NCBI RefSeq assembly: GCF_015624485.1
Contig: NZ_CP061378.1
Span: 3,348,001 to 3,412,000, forward strand
Reading direction: 5' to 3'
Source: Bradyrhizobium genosp. L
GTDB lineage: Bacteria > Pseudomonadota > Alphaproteobacteria > Rhizobiales > Xanthobacteraceae
DNA: 64,000 nt
Shown here in pieces: positions 1 to 8,836 of this stretch (positions within the stretch are counted from its first letter, which is position 1; each line of letters starts with the position of its first letter). A model generated the notes under the pieces. That model searched no databases and was not told the origin of the DNA. It saw only the letters and a program-made list of their open reading frames with translations. The translations under genes were made by a program, and so were the position numbers.

Positions 1-70
1 CTTCCCACTGCACCACCCTGGTCGCAGCCGGCAGGCGCAGGCAGTGGGCTTCGAAGGTTTTCGGGGTCAT
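1..70 (-). CDS. MmcQ/YjbR (DUF419) family protein, N-terminal fragment
   Basis: Only the first 23 codons are in the window; the gene continues off the left edge. Read leftwards from the ATG at 70 the protein begins MTPKTFEAHCLRLPAATRVV, which resembles the opening of small MmcQ/YjbR-family proteins (usually about 115 residues, CyaY-like DNA-binding fold, role not well defined). It is divergent from the PadR gene with about 190 bases between. The assignment rests on this short stretch only. Confidence 0.6.
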   Translation of the reverse strand, partial: MTPKTFEAHCLRLPAATRVVQWE

Positions 71-222
71 GCGGGGCCGTGGTCGGAACGGGGGATGCGG
101 CCAAGCCATAGGGCGCGCTTGCTCGCTCCGACAAGCTCAATGTTTCCGTTAGCATGGTCCGGCCGAACCGCCACGGTCCATCTTCACGAAATCGTGGGTT
201 GCCGGACCGGTCATCGAAAAAT

Positions 223-236
223 ATATCTTACGATAT
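223..236. promoter_or_regulatory. Palindrome upstream of the PadR gene, probable operator
   Basis: ATATC-TTAC-GATAT, perfect 5-bp arms with a 4-base spacer in an AT-rich patch, 20 bases before the PadR start codon. PadR proteins bind short palindromes and commonly repress themselves, so this is the best candidate autoregulatory site. It could equally be part of a -10 region. No binding evidence exists beyond position and symmetry. Confidence 0.45.
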
Positions 237-256
237 GTTTTGAGAAAGGAAAAACA

Positions 257-886
257 ATGAGGAAATCCTTCTTCCACGAACGTGACGATGACGGCTTCCG
301 GTTCGGATTCGCCATCGGCCGCCACGGCCGGGGGCATCGCTTTGGCCATGGCGGCCGCGGCTTCTTCTTCGGGCGAGGCGGGGGCGGCGACTTTCCGGGA
401 TCGCGCAGGCTGTCGTCGGAGGACCTGCAGCTCGTCATTCTGGCGCTGCTCGGCGAGCGGCCGGCGCACGGCTATGAGCTGATCAAGCTGATCGAGGAGC
501 GCTCCGACGGCTTCTACAGCCCGAGCCCGGGCGTGATCTATCCGGCGCTGACCTTCCTCGAGGAGATCGGACACGCCAGCGTCACCCAGGACGCGGCGCG
601 CAAGCTCTACAACATCACCGAGCAGGGCAAGGCGCACCTCGTCGCCAACCGCACCACCGCGGACGCCATCCTCGCGGCGCTGTCGCGGATCGGCCGGCGC
701 ATGGAGGACGTGCGCGAAGCTTTTGCCGGCGTCAGCGACTTCGACACCGAGGCCTCCGACGAGCTGCACCGCGCCCGCCACGCGCTGAAGAGCGCGCTAC
801 GCCACAAGCGTGGCTCTGACGCCGCCGAGGCGCGGCGCATCGCCAAGATCCTGGAGCGCGCCGCCGCGGAGATCCTGCAGCAGTGA
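257..886 (+). CDS. PadR-family transcriptional regulator, YqjI-like, His/Gly-rich N-terminus
   Basis: 209 residues. Residues 1-50 are rich in Gly, His, Arg and Phe (RHGRGHRFGHGGRG). A PadR winged helix follows at about 53-125 (LQLVILALLGERPAHGYELI, then SPGVIYPALTFLEE) and a helical C-terminus. This layout matches YqjI of Escherichia coli, a metal-responsive repressor whose His-rich N-terminus binds nickel and which controls the neighbouring ferric reductase yqjH. The start at 257 is chosen because it follows AGAAAGGA and begins the His-rich segment; an open frame further upstream has no family similarity. The next gene, a methyltransferase, starts 24 bases after the stop and is probably co-transcribed. 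Metal sensing here is inferred. Confidence 0.82.
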   Translation: MRKSFFHERDDDGFRFGFAIGRHGRGHRFGHGGRGFFFGRGGGGDFPGSRRLSSEDLQLVILALLGERPAHGYELIKLIEERSDGFYSPSPGVIYPALTFLEEIGHASVTQDAARKLYNITEQGKAHLVANRTTADAILAALSRIGRRMEDVREAFAGVSDFDTEASDELHRARHALKSALRHKRGSDAAEARRIAKILERAAAEILQQ

Positions 887-909
887 CGCCATCCCGTTCA
901 AGGAGACAC

Positions 910-1563
910 ATGATGTCCGACGACCAACCGCATAGCGGGATTGCCGACCCGCGCGTGACAGATGTCATCGACCGCCTGCAGGCCATGCGCCGCAGGCCGG
1001 CCGACGGCGGCCCGCGCGGCAACAGAATGAGCAGCCGCGACCCGCACGCCTATGCCGAACAGGGATTCTCGATCCATCCCGAGCAGGGCGAGCTGATCTA
1101 TCTGTTGTGCCGCGGCCTCGGCGCCAGGCGCGTCGTTGAGTTTGCGACGTCGGTCGGGATGTCGACGCTGTATTTCGCGGCCGCGATCCGCGACAATGGC
1201 GGCGGCACCGTGATCGGCTCGGAGATCGTGCCGGCCAAGGTCGCAACCGCGCAGCGCAATCTCGCTGACGCCGGCCTTGCCGACTATGCCGATATCCGCG
1301 AGGGCGATGCGCGCAAGACGCTGCGTGATCTCGGCGGCCCCGTCGACTTCGTCCTGATCGACGGCTGGCCCGGCGAGACCGGCCCGTCGCTGGCACGCCA
1401 GGTGATCGAGATCGTCGCGCCGCAGCTGCGCACCGGCGGCTATGTCATGAACGACAATGCCGAACCGGATTTCCTCGAGTTCGTGCGCGATCCCAAAAAC
1501 GGCTTTGTCTCGATCACGCTGCCGCTCAAGGGCGGCACTGAACTGAGCCTCAAGGCGGCGTAA
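910..1563 (+). CDS. Class I SAM-dependent O-methyltransferase
   Basis: 217 residues. The SAM-binding glycine-rich loop is modified (VVEFATSVGMSTLYFAAAI, about 70-90), followed by an acidic strand (GSEIVPAKVATAQRNL) and DFVLIDGW, as in the catechol/caffeoyl-CoA O-methyltransferase type. The ATG at 910 is preferred because it follows AAGGAGA by four bases; a GTG at 883 overlapping the PadR stop is also open. It lies directly behind the YqjI-like PadR gene and is probably in the same transcript. The substrate cannot be read from the sequence. Confidence 0.8.
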   Translation: MMSDDQPHSGIADPRVTDVIDRLQAMRRRPADGGPRGNRMSSRDPHAYAEQGFSIHPEQGELIYLLCRGLGARRVVEFATSVGMSTLYFAAAIRDNGGGTVIGSEIVPAKVATAQRNLADAGLADYADIREGDARKTLRDLGGPVDFVLIDGWPGETGPSLARQVIEIVAPQLRTGGYVMNDNAEPDFLEFVRDPKNGFVSITLPLKGGTELSLKAA

Positions 1564-1692
1564 CGGCATCGACCCCTCCGCCGCATACCGCTCTCTGCTG
1601 GCGCGATTGTGAGGCGCGAAGAGGCCGCGCCTCACTGGATTTTGCGGGTGCTTGCATGCTTTGCTCCGGACAAAATGGGAGCGAAGCGCCGC

Positions 1693-2388
1693 ATGACCGA
1701 CATCGAATTGTCCGATCTGCTCGATCATCCGATCTGGAGCGCGCTGACCACGCGGCAGCGCGCGCTCGCGGAAGGCGGCGCTGTGGCGCGGCGCTATCCG
1801 ACCGCGATCGCGCCCTTCGCCGACATGGTTGATCGATCGGCGAAGAGTTTTGCGGCGCTCAGTGCGCTGCTGTCGGGGCCTGAGATCGCGGTGTTGTTCA
1901 CGCCTGATCCGGTCGTCGCCCCACCGGAGTTCAAGGTCCTGCTTGCCGAGACCGGCGAGCAGATGATCGGCGCGCCTGCGGCGTTTTCCTTGCCCGGCAT
2001 CGAGATCGTCAGGCTCGGCGCAGCCGATGTTCCCGCCATGATGGCGCTGGTCGAGCTGACCAAACCCGGCCCGTTCGGTACACGGACGCATGAGCTCGGG
2101 ACGTTCCTCGGCATCCGCCTCAAGGGCGAACTCGTCGCGATGACCGGCGAGCGGATGAAGCCGGGTAACTACGCTGAGATGACCGCGGTCTGCGTGCATC
2201 CGGATCACCGCGGCCGCGGCTATGCGCAGGCGCTGCTGTCGGCGGTGTCGAAGCAGATCGTGGCGAGAGGTGAAATTCCCTTCCTGCACGTCTTCACAAA
2301 CAATACGTCGGCGATTGCGTTGTACCGGCGCCAGGGCATGGAGATCCGCCGCCGTCTGCATATCACGGTGTTGCAGAAGCAGGGGTGA
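1693..2388 (+). CDS. GNAT-family N-acetyltransferase
   Basis: 231 residues. The C-terminal half carries the GNAT core: TAVCVHPDHRGRGYAQALL is motif A, with the acetyl-CoA pyrophosphate loop HRGRGYA, followed by FTNNTSAIALYRRQGME, the motif B helix and Tyr region. The N-terminal half is the divergent domain seen in FR47-like acetyltransferases. The ATG at 1693 is taken as start; an open frame reaches back to 1609 but that part has no domain similarity. The acceptor molecule is unknown. It runs towards the beta-helix gene on the other strand. Confidence 0.85.
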   Translation: MTDIELSDLLDHPIWSALTTRQRALAEGGAVARRYPTAIAPFADMVDRSAKSFAALSALLSGPEIAVLFTPDPVVAPPEFKVLLAETGEQMIGAPAAFSLPGIEIVRLGAADVPAMMALVELTKPGPFGTRTHELGTFLGIRLKGELVAMTGERMKPGNYAEMTAVCVHPDHRGRGYAQALLSAVSKQIVARGEIPFLHVFTNNTSAIALYRRQGMEIRRRLHITVLQKQG

Positions 2389-2391
2389 GGG

Positions 2392-2406
2392 CGGCTTTGG
2401 AAGCCG
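2392..2406. terminator. Short hairpin between convergent genes
   Basis: CGGCTT-TGG-AAGCCG lies between the GNAT stop and the end of the beta-helix gene. It has 6-bp arms and no clear T-run, so it is a weak bidirectional terminator candidate. Confidence 0.35.
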
Positions 2407-2436
2407 AGGGATGGAGCGGCGTCGTAGCGTCCGCGC

Positions 2437-4353
2437 TCAAGCCAGCCTGTTGTTGGCCAGATGCAGCGTGCGCTTGTCGCAGCTGGGATCGATCGCGACG
2501 GCATTGGTCGCGATCCGGCCGCGGGCGGCGACGTTGTTGCTGATCTCGATATTCGCCGAACGGCCGACGAAGATCGCGCTGTCCGGCTTGATCCGGAACA
2601 AGTCGCCGGCCCCAAAGGTGTTGCCGCGGAGAAAAGTCTGGCCGATGACATTGTCTGCGATCTTGAGGCCGTCGGTATTGCTGACGAAGATCGCATAGAT
2701 GAAGGAATCGTCGATGTGATTGCCCTCGATGATCACGCGGTGGTTCTGGGCATTGTCCTGAAATCCCTTGGCGCCCTCGGGCGGCACCATGCCGACATAG
2801 ATCGTGCCGAGCGTCCCGCTGCCGCCGGTCAGCTCATTGGCGCCGTTGACGCAATGGCTGAAGCGGTTGTTGCGGAACACGAGGTTGTCGGCGAATCCCG
2901 ACTCCGACCAGAAACCGATATCGCTGCCCGCCTGTAGCGCGACGCCGGTCGAGAAGCTGAACTGGCAGTTCTCGACAATGGCGTTCGGTGCCTTCATCAG
3001 CACGCGGCCGCAGGCATGGAAACTGCAGCGCAGCACCGTGGCGCCGGATCCGATATGCGTCAGCGAACTCAGGGCATCGCCGACCTTGAGCGGCAAATCC
3101 TGTTGCAGGACCACGTCGTAGATCAGGTCCGGCTGGGTGGTCGGGCTCCTGTTCTTCCAGATCTGGGCGATCTTGGCTTTCAGCTCGGGCGCGTGGCGCT
3201 TGGTCAGCTGCGCGATCTTGCCGCGCCCGAGCGAGCGGAACGTGGCGTGATCGCAGCTCTCGACGTCGTCGCCGGCTAGTAGCCCGATGTCCCATTTCGG
3301 GCTGAGCAGAAAGTGCCGCGGCGCCGGCTTCGCCACGACGTAGTAATAGAAGCCATGCACATTGATGGCGTCGTCGGAGGTGTTGGCGAAGCTGCAATCC
3401 TCCAGCGTCGGACCGCGGGCGACCGCGATGAAGTGCGAGCCGTCGGAATTGGTCGAGATCAGCCGGTCGGTGGTCGCGCCCTTCGGCCGCGGTCCCGGAA
3501 TGACGGACACCTTTTGCAGCAGTATCGAGCCGTCGCCGCCGTTCTCGATGATGCCCATGCCCGGCGAGGCCAGCAGCTTCACGTCGATCAGGCTGGTCGC
3601 CACGCTGGAGTCGATTGCGATTGCATGCGGGCCGCTGTTTGCGATCGTGACGACGTCACCGACGGCAATCGGCAGCTGGCTCGGGAAGCGGTCGTTGGCG
3701 CTCCATTGCAGGCGGACCTTGATCAGGCCGTCGCCGAGGCGCTGGACCTGGCTCGGCGACAGGAAGTCCCTGGCACCGGTCTTCAGCGACCGATTGTGCC
3801 GGTCCATCACCTTGAAGAACCCGTCGGTGATCGAGGCCAGTAGTGCAGCATCGTCGGGATAGCCGGGATCGATCTTGACGGTGATCTCGACCGCGCCCTT
3901 GTCGAAGGCCGTGATCGTACCTTGCGTGAACGGGAGCGGATCATAGTCGATGGTGAGATCGCGGACGGTGAGGCGGTTGCAGCCGGAGATCGTGATGGTG
4001 CCGCTGCGCGTGGTGTTGATCACCTCGGCGCCATTGCCGTTGAGCTCGAAGCCGTGCAGCGCCTTGAACACGATTGTCCGCTTGATCCGGTAGCTCGCGT
4101 TCCGTTCCAGGTTGAGCGCGATATGAACCGGCCCAGCCTTGCCGGCGTCGTTGGCCGCCTTGGCGATCGCGGCCAGGGCCTTGGCAAAGGCCGCGTCCGC
4201 GTCGCCGCCGGACGTGGCGGTGAAGGTCGCCATGTCGAAGGTCGCAGTCCCGGGAATGGGCGCCGGCTCGGCGCGGCTTTCGGTGCCGAGCAGCGGTGTC
4301 GCCATCACGAATGAGACAAGCCTCACGGCCTGCCTGCGGCTGAGCGGCATCAT
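2437..4353 (-). CDS. Exported right-handed parallel beta-helix protein
   Basis: 638 residues. The N-terminus MMPLSRRQAVRLVSFVMATP has twin arginines followed by a hydrophobic stretch and a likely cleavage after SRA, so export by Tat or Sec is likely. From about residue 120 on there are repeated short Asn-, Gly- and Val-rich turns (IDVKLLASPGMGIIENGGDG, VFRNNRFSHC, VIIEGNHIDD, IEISNNVAARG), the pattern of pectate-lyase-like right-handed beta-helices. Such folds bind or cleave polysaccharides, but no catalytic set is recognisable. The start follows AGGAG; a longer open frame to 4515 overlaps the GntR promoter and is unlikely. Confidence 0.72.
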   Translation of the reverse strand: MMPLSRRQAVRLVSFVMATPLLGTESRAEPAPIPGTATFDMATFTATSGGDADAAFAKALAAIAKAANDAGKAGPVHIALNLERNASYRIKRTIVFKALHGFELNGNGAEVINTTRSGTITISGCNRLTVRDLTIDYDPLPFTQGTITAFDKGAVEITVKIDPGYPDDAALLASITDGFFKVMDRHNRSLKTGARDFLSPSQVQRLGDGLIKVRLQWSANDRFPSQLPIAVGDVVTIANSGPHAIAIDSSVATSLIDVKLLASPGMGIIENGGDGSILLQKVSVIPGPRPKGATTDRLISTNSDGSHFIAVARGPTLEDCSFANTSDDAINVHGFYYYVVAKPAPRHFLLSPKWDIGLLAGDDVESCDHATFRSLGRGKIAQLTKRHAPELKAKIAQIWKNRSPTTQPDLIYDVVLQQDLPLKVGDALSSLTHIGSGATVLRCSFHACGRVLMKAPNAIVENCQFSFSTGVALQAGSDIGFWSESGFADNLVFRNNRFSHCVNGANELTGGSGTLGTIYVGMVPPEGAKGFQDNAQNHRVIIEGNHIDDSFIYAIFVSNTDGLKIADNVIGQTFLRGNTFGAGDLFRIKPDSAIFVGRSANIEISNNVAARGRIATNAVAIDPSCDKRTLHLANNRLA

Positions 4354-4497
4354 GCATGGCTCCTTCCGAGACCATATTCGGTCGTGCGCACTCTCTGTCT
4401 GCCGAGATGAACCGCAGCACAATGACGGAGAGGTGACGCCGCTGCTCGCGACGTCGTGAAGGGCAGCGTCTCCGGCGAGAAGTTCTCGCGTCTCAGC

Positions 4498-4526
4498 TTG
4501 ACACATCACTGACATACGGCTGGTAT
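4498..4526 (+). promoter_or_regulatory. Sigma-70 promoter of the gntR operon
   Basis: TTGACA at 4498-4503 matches the -35 consensus. After 17 bases comes TGGTAT at 4521-4526 as -10. The expected transcription start, about seven bases further, coincides with the ATG at 4534, so the transcript is probably leaderless. The promoter lies inside the 4504-4536 palindrome. Confidence 0.6.
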
Positions 4527-4536
4527 GTCAGTGATG
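4504..4536. promoter_or_regulatory. GntR operator: perfect palindrome with 14-bp arms
   Basis: CATCACTGACATAC, spacer GGCTG, then GTATGTCAGTGATG: fourteen paired bases on each side without mismatch. It covers the promoter from just after the -35 box through the -10 box and the start codon of the GntR gene. A dimeric FadR-type regulator bound here would block polymerase directly, so autorepression relieved by a ligand is the likely control. Confidence 0.75.
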
Positions 4537-5217
4537 CCAGCTGCTTCGCTCCATCGTGACAAGGCCTATGCGCGGATCCGCGATCTCGTGGTCTCGGGCG
4601 AGTTCGCGCCCGATGAGCCGTTGTCGGAGCGCAGCCTGTCGGACCGGCTCGCGCTCGGGCGAACGCCGGTGCGCGAGGCCTTGAAGGCGCTCGCCAAGGA
4701 CGGCCTGCTGACCATCCATCCGATGCGCGGCACCTTCGTGCGGCAATTGTCGTTCGACGATTTGCGCGAGATCCACGAGTTGCGCCTCGCGCTCGAGGGG
4801 ATGGCGGCCTATCTCGCGGCCACGCGCGGGCCGACTGCTGGCCTCGATCGCTGTGCCAAGGAGCTGCGGCGGGCGAAAGCGCGCGCGACGATCGACGTGG
4901 AGGAGGCGCAGCAGGCGGGCTGGGCGTTTCACGACGAACTGTTCCGTGCCACGTCCAATGGCCGCCTGGTGCAGGCCTATGACAATCTGCGCGCCCAGAG
5001 CGGCCTCGCATTGCAGAAGATCCGGCAATACAGCCCTGAGCGCACCCGCCAGGCGCTCAACGAGCATCTCGGAATCCACGCCGCCGTCGAAGCGCAGGAC
5101 CCCGACGCTGCGCAGCAGCGGATGTGGCGGCATCTCGCGTCGGCCTTCGAGGCGCGGTTGACGGCGCTCGGCGCGGTACGGCCGAGCCTGCCGGCAGGGG
5201 GAGGCCAGCGCTCATGA
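4534..5217 (+). CDS. GntR-family (FadR subfamily, FCD domain) regulator
   Basis: 227 residues. The winged helix is at about 10-70 (LSERSLSDRLALGRTPVREA is the helix-turn-helix, then a Gly-containing wing MRGTFV). A helical FCD ligand domain follows, with the metal/ligand residues suggested by EIHELRLALEG, FHDELFRATSN and EHLGIHAAVE. The ATG at 4534 is chosen because the promoter places transcription start there; another ATG at 4525 lies inside the -10 box. Its stop overlaps the symporter start by four bases (ATGA), so it heads an operon whose other members suggest that the effector is an imported amino acid or carboxylate. The effector identity is inference. Confidence 0.88.
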   Translation: MPAASLHRDKAYARIRDLVVSGEFAPDEPLSERSLSDRLALGRTPVREALKALAKDGLLTIHPMRGTFVRQLSFDDLREIHELRLALEGMAAYLAATRGPTAGLDRCAKELRRAKARATIDVEEAQQAGWAFHDELFRATSNGRLVQAYDNLRAQSGLALQKIRQYSPERTRQALNEHLGIHAAVEAQDPDAAQQRMWRHLASAFEARLTALGAVRPSLPAGGGQRS

Positions 5218-6479
5218 GCGAACCATCGATGATCAGGCGCATGCTGCGGCTTCCGCTCGCGGTCCAGATGCTGGTCGGTCTCGTCGCAGGGCTTGCCGTC
5301 GGCCTGATCTGGCCTGAGTTCGGTGCGAGCCTGCGGCCGATCGGCACCGGCTTCGTCGAAGCGGTGAAGATGATCGTGATCCCGGTGGTGTTCGCCTCCG
5401 TCGCGCTCGGCATCTACCGGATGGGCACCGAGCTGAAGGTGCTCGGTCGCGTCGTCGTGATCTGCCTCGGCTATTTCTATCTGGCTACCGTGATCTCGAT
5501 CCTGATCGGGCTCATGCTCAACGGCATCTTCCATCCCGGGGCCGGCGCGCCGCTGGCTGCGACCGGCAAGCTGCCGTCGAACCTCGCGGTCTCCGTCGAC
5601 TGGATCAAGTTTGTCATGGACATGATCCCCTCCAACATCGTCGCCGCGATGGCCGAGCAGAAAATCCTGCCGACGCTGGTGTTCGCGATCCTGTTCGGGC
5701 TGGCGCTGGCCTCGATCGGCAAGGTCGGCGAGCCCATGGTCGCGGTGCTGGAAGCCGTGATGGCGGCGATGTTCAAGATGACGAAATGGATCACGGCGCT
5801 GGCGCCCATTGCCGTGTTCGCGATCATGGCGTGGCTGTTCGCGACGCAAGGGCTCGCGACCGTGGTCGCGCTCGCCAAGCTCGTGGCCGTGATGTATCTC
5901 GGCCTCGCCGTGATGGTCGTGATCTTCTGGCTGATCCTGTTTGCGATCGGCGAGAAGCCGGTTGCGGTGACGAAAGCGGTGATGGAGCCGATGCTGCTCG
6001 CATTCTCGACCCGCTCCTCGGAGGTCACGCTGCCGCTGCACATGGAGAAGCTGCAGGCGATGGGCGTGCCGAACCGGATCGTCTCGGTGGTGCTGCCGCT
6101 CGGCTACGCCTTCAACCGTGATGGCGCCATCATGTATTTCGCGCTCGCCGTCACCTTCCTGGCCGAGGCCTATGGCGTGACGCTGACCTGGTCGACGCTG
6201 CTGACCATCGTGATGGTCACCACCATCGCCAGCAAGGGCAGCGCCAACGTACCTTCCGGCGGGCTCGTCGCCATCGCCATGGTGCTGTCGGCAATCGGAT
6301 TGCCGGTCGAGGCGCTCGCGATCATCGCCGGCGTCGACGCCTTCCTCGACATGGGCCGCACCGCGATCAACGTGTTCGGCAACACGGTTGCGGTGAAGCT
6401 GGTGCAGCGTTTTGGCGGCGAGCTTGCCCTCGCGGCGCCGGAGCCGGGCCCGCTTGCCCTCACGACGCAGGACGCATGA
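5214..6479 (+). CDS. Dicarboxylate/amino acid:cation symporter (DAACS family)
   Basis: 421 residues, eight or so membrane segments plus the two re-entrant loops of this family. Family signatures visible are the serine-rich loop STRSSEVTLPLHMEKL (about 263-278) and LGYAFNRDGAIMY in place of the usual NMDGT. It is the second gene of the GntR operon: its ATG overlaps the regulator stop, and GGGGGAGG lies before it. The family imports glutamate, aspartate, C4-dicarboxylates, serine or threonine with Na+ or H+. The downstream threonine aldolase makes a hydroxy-amino acid the most attractive substrate, by inference. Confidence 0.85.
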   Translation: MSEPSMIRRMLRLPLAVQMLVGLVAGLAVGLIWPEFGASLRPIGTGFVEAVKMIVIPVVFASVALGIYRMGTELKVLGRVVVICLGYFYLATVISILIGLMLNGIFHPGAGAPLAATGKLPSNLAVSVDWIKFVMDMIPSNIVAAMAEQKILPTLVFAILFGLALASIGKVGEPMVAVLEAVMAAMFKMTKWITALAPIAVFAIMAWLFATQGLATVVALAKLVAVMYLGLAVMVVIFWLILFAIGEKPVAVTKAVMEPMLLAFSTRSSEVTLPLHMEKLQAMGVPNRIVSVVLPLGYAFNRDGAIMYFALAVTFLAEAYGVTLTWSTLLTIVMVTTIASKGSANVPSGGLVAIAMVLSAIGLPVEALAIIAGVDAFLDMGRTAINVFGNTVAVKLVQRFGGELALAAPEPGPLALTTQDA

Positions 6480-7537
6480 TGAGCACCGCGACAACATCGA
6501 GCACGCGCGAGATCGTCGATCTGCGCAGCGACACCGTGACCTTGCCGACCGCGGCGATGCTGGAGGAGATGCGCCGCGCGCCGCTCGGCGACGATAGCCG
6601 GGACGGCGATCCCACCGTGTGCGCGCTGGAAGAGCAGGCGGCCGCGCTGACCGGCAAGGAAGCCGCAGTGTTCGTGCCGAGCGGAACGATGGGCAATCTG
6701 CTGGCGATGATGGCGCATGCCGAGCGGGGCGGGGAGGTGTTCGCCGACGCCGGCGCGCATCTGTTCAATTCGGAGATCGGCAGCGTCGTGACGGTTGCCG
6801 GCCTGGTGCCGCGGCCGGTTGCGAGCCGCCGCGGCGCGATGGACGAAGCGGCGCTCGGTCAGGCGATCGACGCCACCTTGACGGCGGGACGGTTGCGGCC
6901 GGCGCTGATCTGGATGGAGACCAGCCACAACGGCGCCGGCGGCACCGTGATGCCGCTGCCGCAGATGGCGCGGCTTCATGCGCTTGGCCGCAGCAATGGC
7001 GTCGCCGTCCATGTCGACGGCGCGCGCCTGTTCAACGCTGCGGTGGCGCTCGGCGTTCGCGCGCAGGAGATCGCCGAGCACACCGACAGCCTGATGTTCT
7101 GCATCTCCAAGGGGCTGAGCGCGCCGGTCGGCAGTCTCCTGGTCGGCGACGGCGCCTTCATCGTGCGGGCGCGCTCGTTCCGCCGCCTCGTCGGCGGCAA
7201 CATGCGGCAGGCCGGCGTGATCGCGGCGGCGGGCCTTGTCGCGCTCGACACCATGATCGACCGCCTGCGCGACGATCACGCCGCGGCAGCACAGCTCGCG
7301 CGGGGGCTTTCGTGGCTGGACCCGGCGCTCGCGGTACCGGATCATGTCCAGACCAACATCCTGCGCATCGATGTGTCGAACAGCGCGCATGATGCAGCCA
7401 TTTGGGCATCGCGCGTCAAGGCGCAGGGCATCCTCGTGCAGGCGAGCGGCGCAAGGCAGCTTCGCCTCGTCACCCACCGCCATATCGACCGCGCCGCGGT
7501 CGAGCGGACGCTGGCGGCCTTTGCTGCGGTCGCTTAG
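6476..7537 (+). CDS. ltaE: Low-specificity L-threonine aldolase-type PLP enzyme
   Basis: 353 residues, the usual family length. The fold-type I PLP features are DLRSDTVTLPTAAM at the N-terminus, HVDGARLFNAAVALG (about 179-193, with the PLP-binding Asp) and CISKGLSAPVGSLLVG with the Schiff-base Lys at about 209. The family splits L-threonine or allo-threonine to glycine and acetaldehyde; relatives act on other beta-hydroxy amino acids such as phenylserine. The start codon overlaps the symporter stop. Together they look like an uptake-and-cleavage unit controlled by the GntR protein. Confidence 0.86.
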   Translation: MMSTATTSSTREIVDLRSDTVTLPTAAMLEEMRRAPLGDDSRDGDPTVCALEEQAAALTGKEAAVFVPSGTMGNLLAMMAHAERGGEVFADAGAHLFNSEIGSVVTVAGLVPRPVASRRGAMDEAALGQAIDATLTAGRLRPALIWMETSHNGAGGTVMPLPQMARLHALGRSNGVAVHVDGARLFNAAVALGVRAQEIAEHTDSLMFCISKGLSAPVGSLLVGDGAFIVRARSFRRLVGGNMRQAGVIAAAGLVALDTMIDRLRDDHAAAAQLARGLSWLDPALAVPDHVQTNILRIDVSNSAHDAAIWASRVKAQGILVQASGARQLRLVTHRHIDRAAVERTLAAFAAVA

Positions 7538-7545
7538 GGACGTGC

Positions 7546-8775
7546 ATGGAGACCGAGACCGCCGCGGGACAGCATGGCGATGCACGACGATGGGCCACGG
7601 TCATCGTCGTGATCGGCTGCGGCGTCGCAGCTGCGTTCCAGGTCGGCAAGGTGCCGATCGCCGCGCCGATGTTGCGGGATGATCTCGGCATCGACCTGGC
7701 CGCGATCGGAACCGTGGCCGGCATCTTCGCGGTGCTCGGGCTTGTCTGCAGCATTCCGGCCGGCGTCGTTGTCGCCGCGATCGGCACGCGGCTGGTGCTG
7801 CTCGCCGGGCTCGGCACCATCGCGGTCGGAGCGAGCCTCGGCGCGCTGGCGCCGTCGCTTGCGGTGCTGCTGGCCTCGCGCCTGGCGGAAGGGCTCGGCG
7901 TCCTGCTGGTGATGGTCTCGGCACCGGCATTGCTGCAGCGCGTTGTCGACGTCAGCGCCCGCGACGTCACGATGGCGGTGTGGAGCTGCGTCACGCCGTT
8001 CGGCATCGCGCTCGCCTTGTTGACCGGCCCCTTGTTCGGCGGCTGGCGCGCGATCTGGTGGGCGAGTGCGCTGATCGTCGCCGTGCTGTTCGTGCTCGCC
8101 GTTGTGACGGTGCCCGATGCGGCATTGCGGACCGGACCGGCGCGCCACGGGCTGTTGCGTCAAAGCGCGGCGCTTGCGTTCCGGCGCACGCCGGCGCTGC
8201 TGACCATGCTGTTCGCGCTCTATAGCCTGATGTTCTTCGCGCTGTTCAGCTTCCTGCCGATCCTGTTGCACGAGCGTCTGGGCGTCGCGAGCCAGGCCGC
8301 CGGCGCGCTCAGCGCCACGGCCGCCGCCGCAAACGTTCTCGGCAATCTCGTTGCCGGACAGTTGCTCGCGCGCAAAGTCGACCGCAGCGGATTGATCGCG
8401 GGGGCGGCGCTGCTGATGGGCGCATCCGCGCTCGGGATCTTTCTACCGGTGCTCGGTGGATGGGGGGCGTTCTTGCTTTGCCTTGTCTTCTCCGCGACCG
8501 GCGGCTTGGTCCCGGCGACCCTGCTGGCGACAGCGCCCGCCGCGGCACGGTCCGCGCCCATGGTGCCGGTGATGATGGGACTGCTGATGACCGGCAGCAA
8601 TTTCGGACAGGTGACCGGGCCGATCGCGGTCGGCACCGCGGTGTCGGCATGGGGATGGAGCGCGGCCTGCGTCGTGGTGGTTGTCGCCGCGGGCCTCGCC
8701 GGCCTTGCGGCGTGGTTGCTGGGGCATGGCCGTCATGACGGCGCTGTGACCGAAGAGGCCGGCGACACGGCTTGA
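7546..8775 (+). CDS. MFS transporter, CynX/NimT-like
   Basis: 409 residues and about twelve hydrophobic segments. The N-terminal helix contains VGKVPIAAPMLRDDLGIDLA, and the first half has the loop IGTRLVLLAGLGTIAVGA in the motif A position, weaker than the consensus. It starts eight bases after the threonine aldolase stop in the same orientation and is presumably in the same operon. It may export a product or import a second substrate; the sequence does not say which. Confidence 0.8.
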   Translation: METETAAGQHGDARRWATVIVVIGCGVAAAFQVGKVPIAAPMLRDDLGIDLAAIGTVAGIFAVLGLVCSIPAGVVVAAIGTRLVLLAGLGTIAVGASLGALAPSLAVLLASRLAEGLGVLLVMVSAPALLQRVVDVSARDVTMAVWSCVTPFGIALALLTGPLFGGWRAIWWASALIVAVLFVLAVVTVPDAALRTGPARHGLLRQSAALAFRRTPALLTMLFALYSLMFFALFSFLPILLHERLGVASQAAGALSATAAAANVLGNLVAGQLLARKVDRSGLIAGAALLMGASALGIFLPVLGGWGAFLLCLVFSATGGLVPATLLATAPAAARSAPMVPVMMGLLMTGSNFGQVTGPIAVGTAVSAWGWSAACVVVVVAAGLAGLAAWLLGHGRHDGAVTEEAGDTA

Positions 8776-8836
8776 CGGCGTTGCCGCGGCGGCCGAATGA
8801 GGGATGTCTCTCACGCCAACGACAAGAGGAAACTTC

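Noticed and set aside
898..2361. Long minus-strand frame opposite the methyltransferase and GNAT genes
   Set aside because: It is the GC-rich shadow of two real genes, with a composition unlike a protein and no motif.
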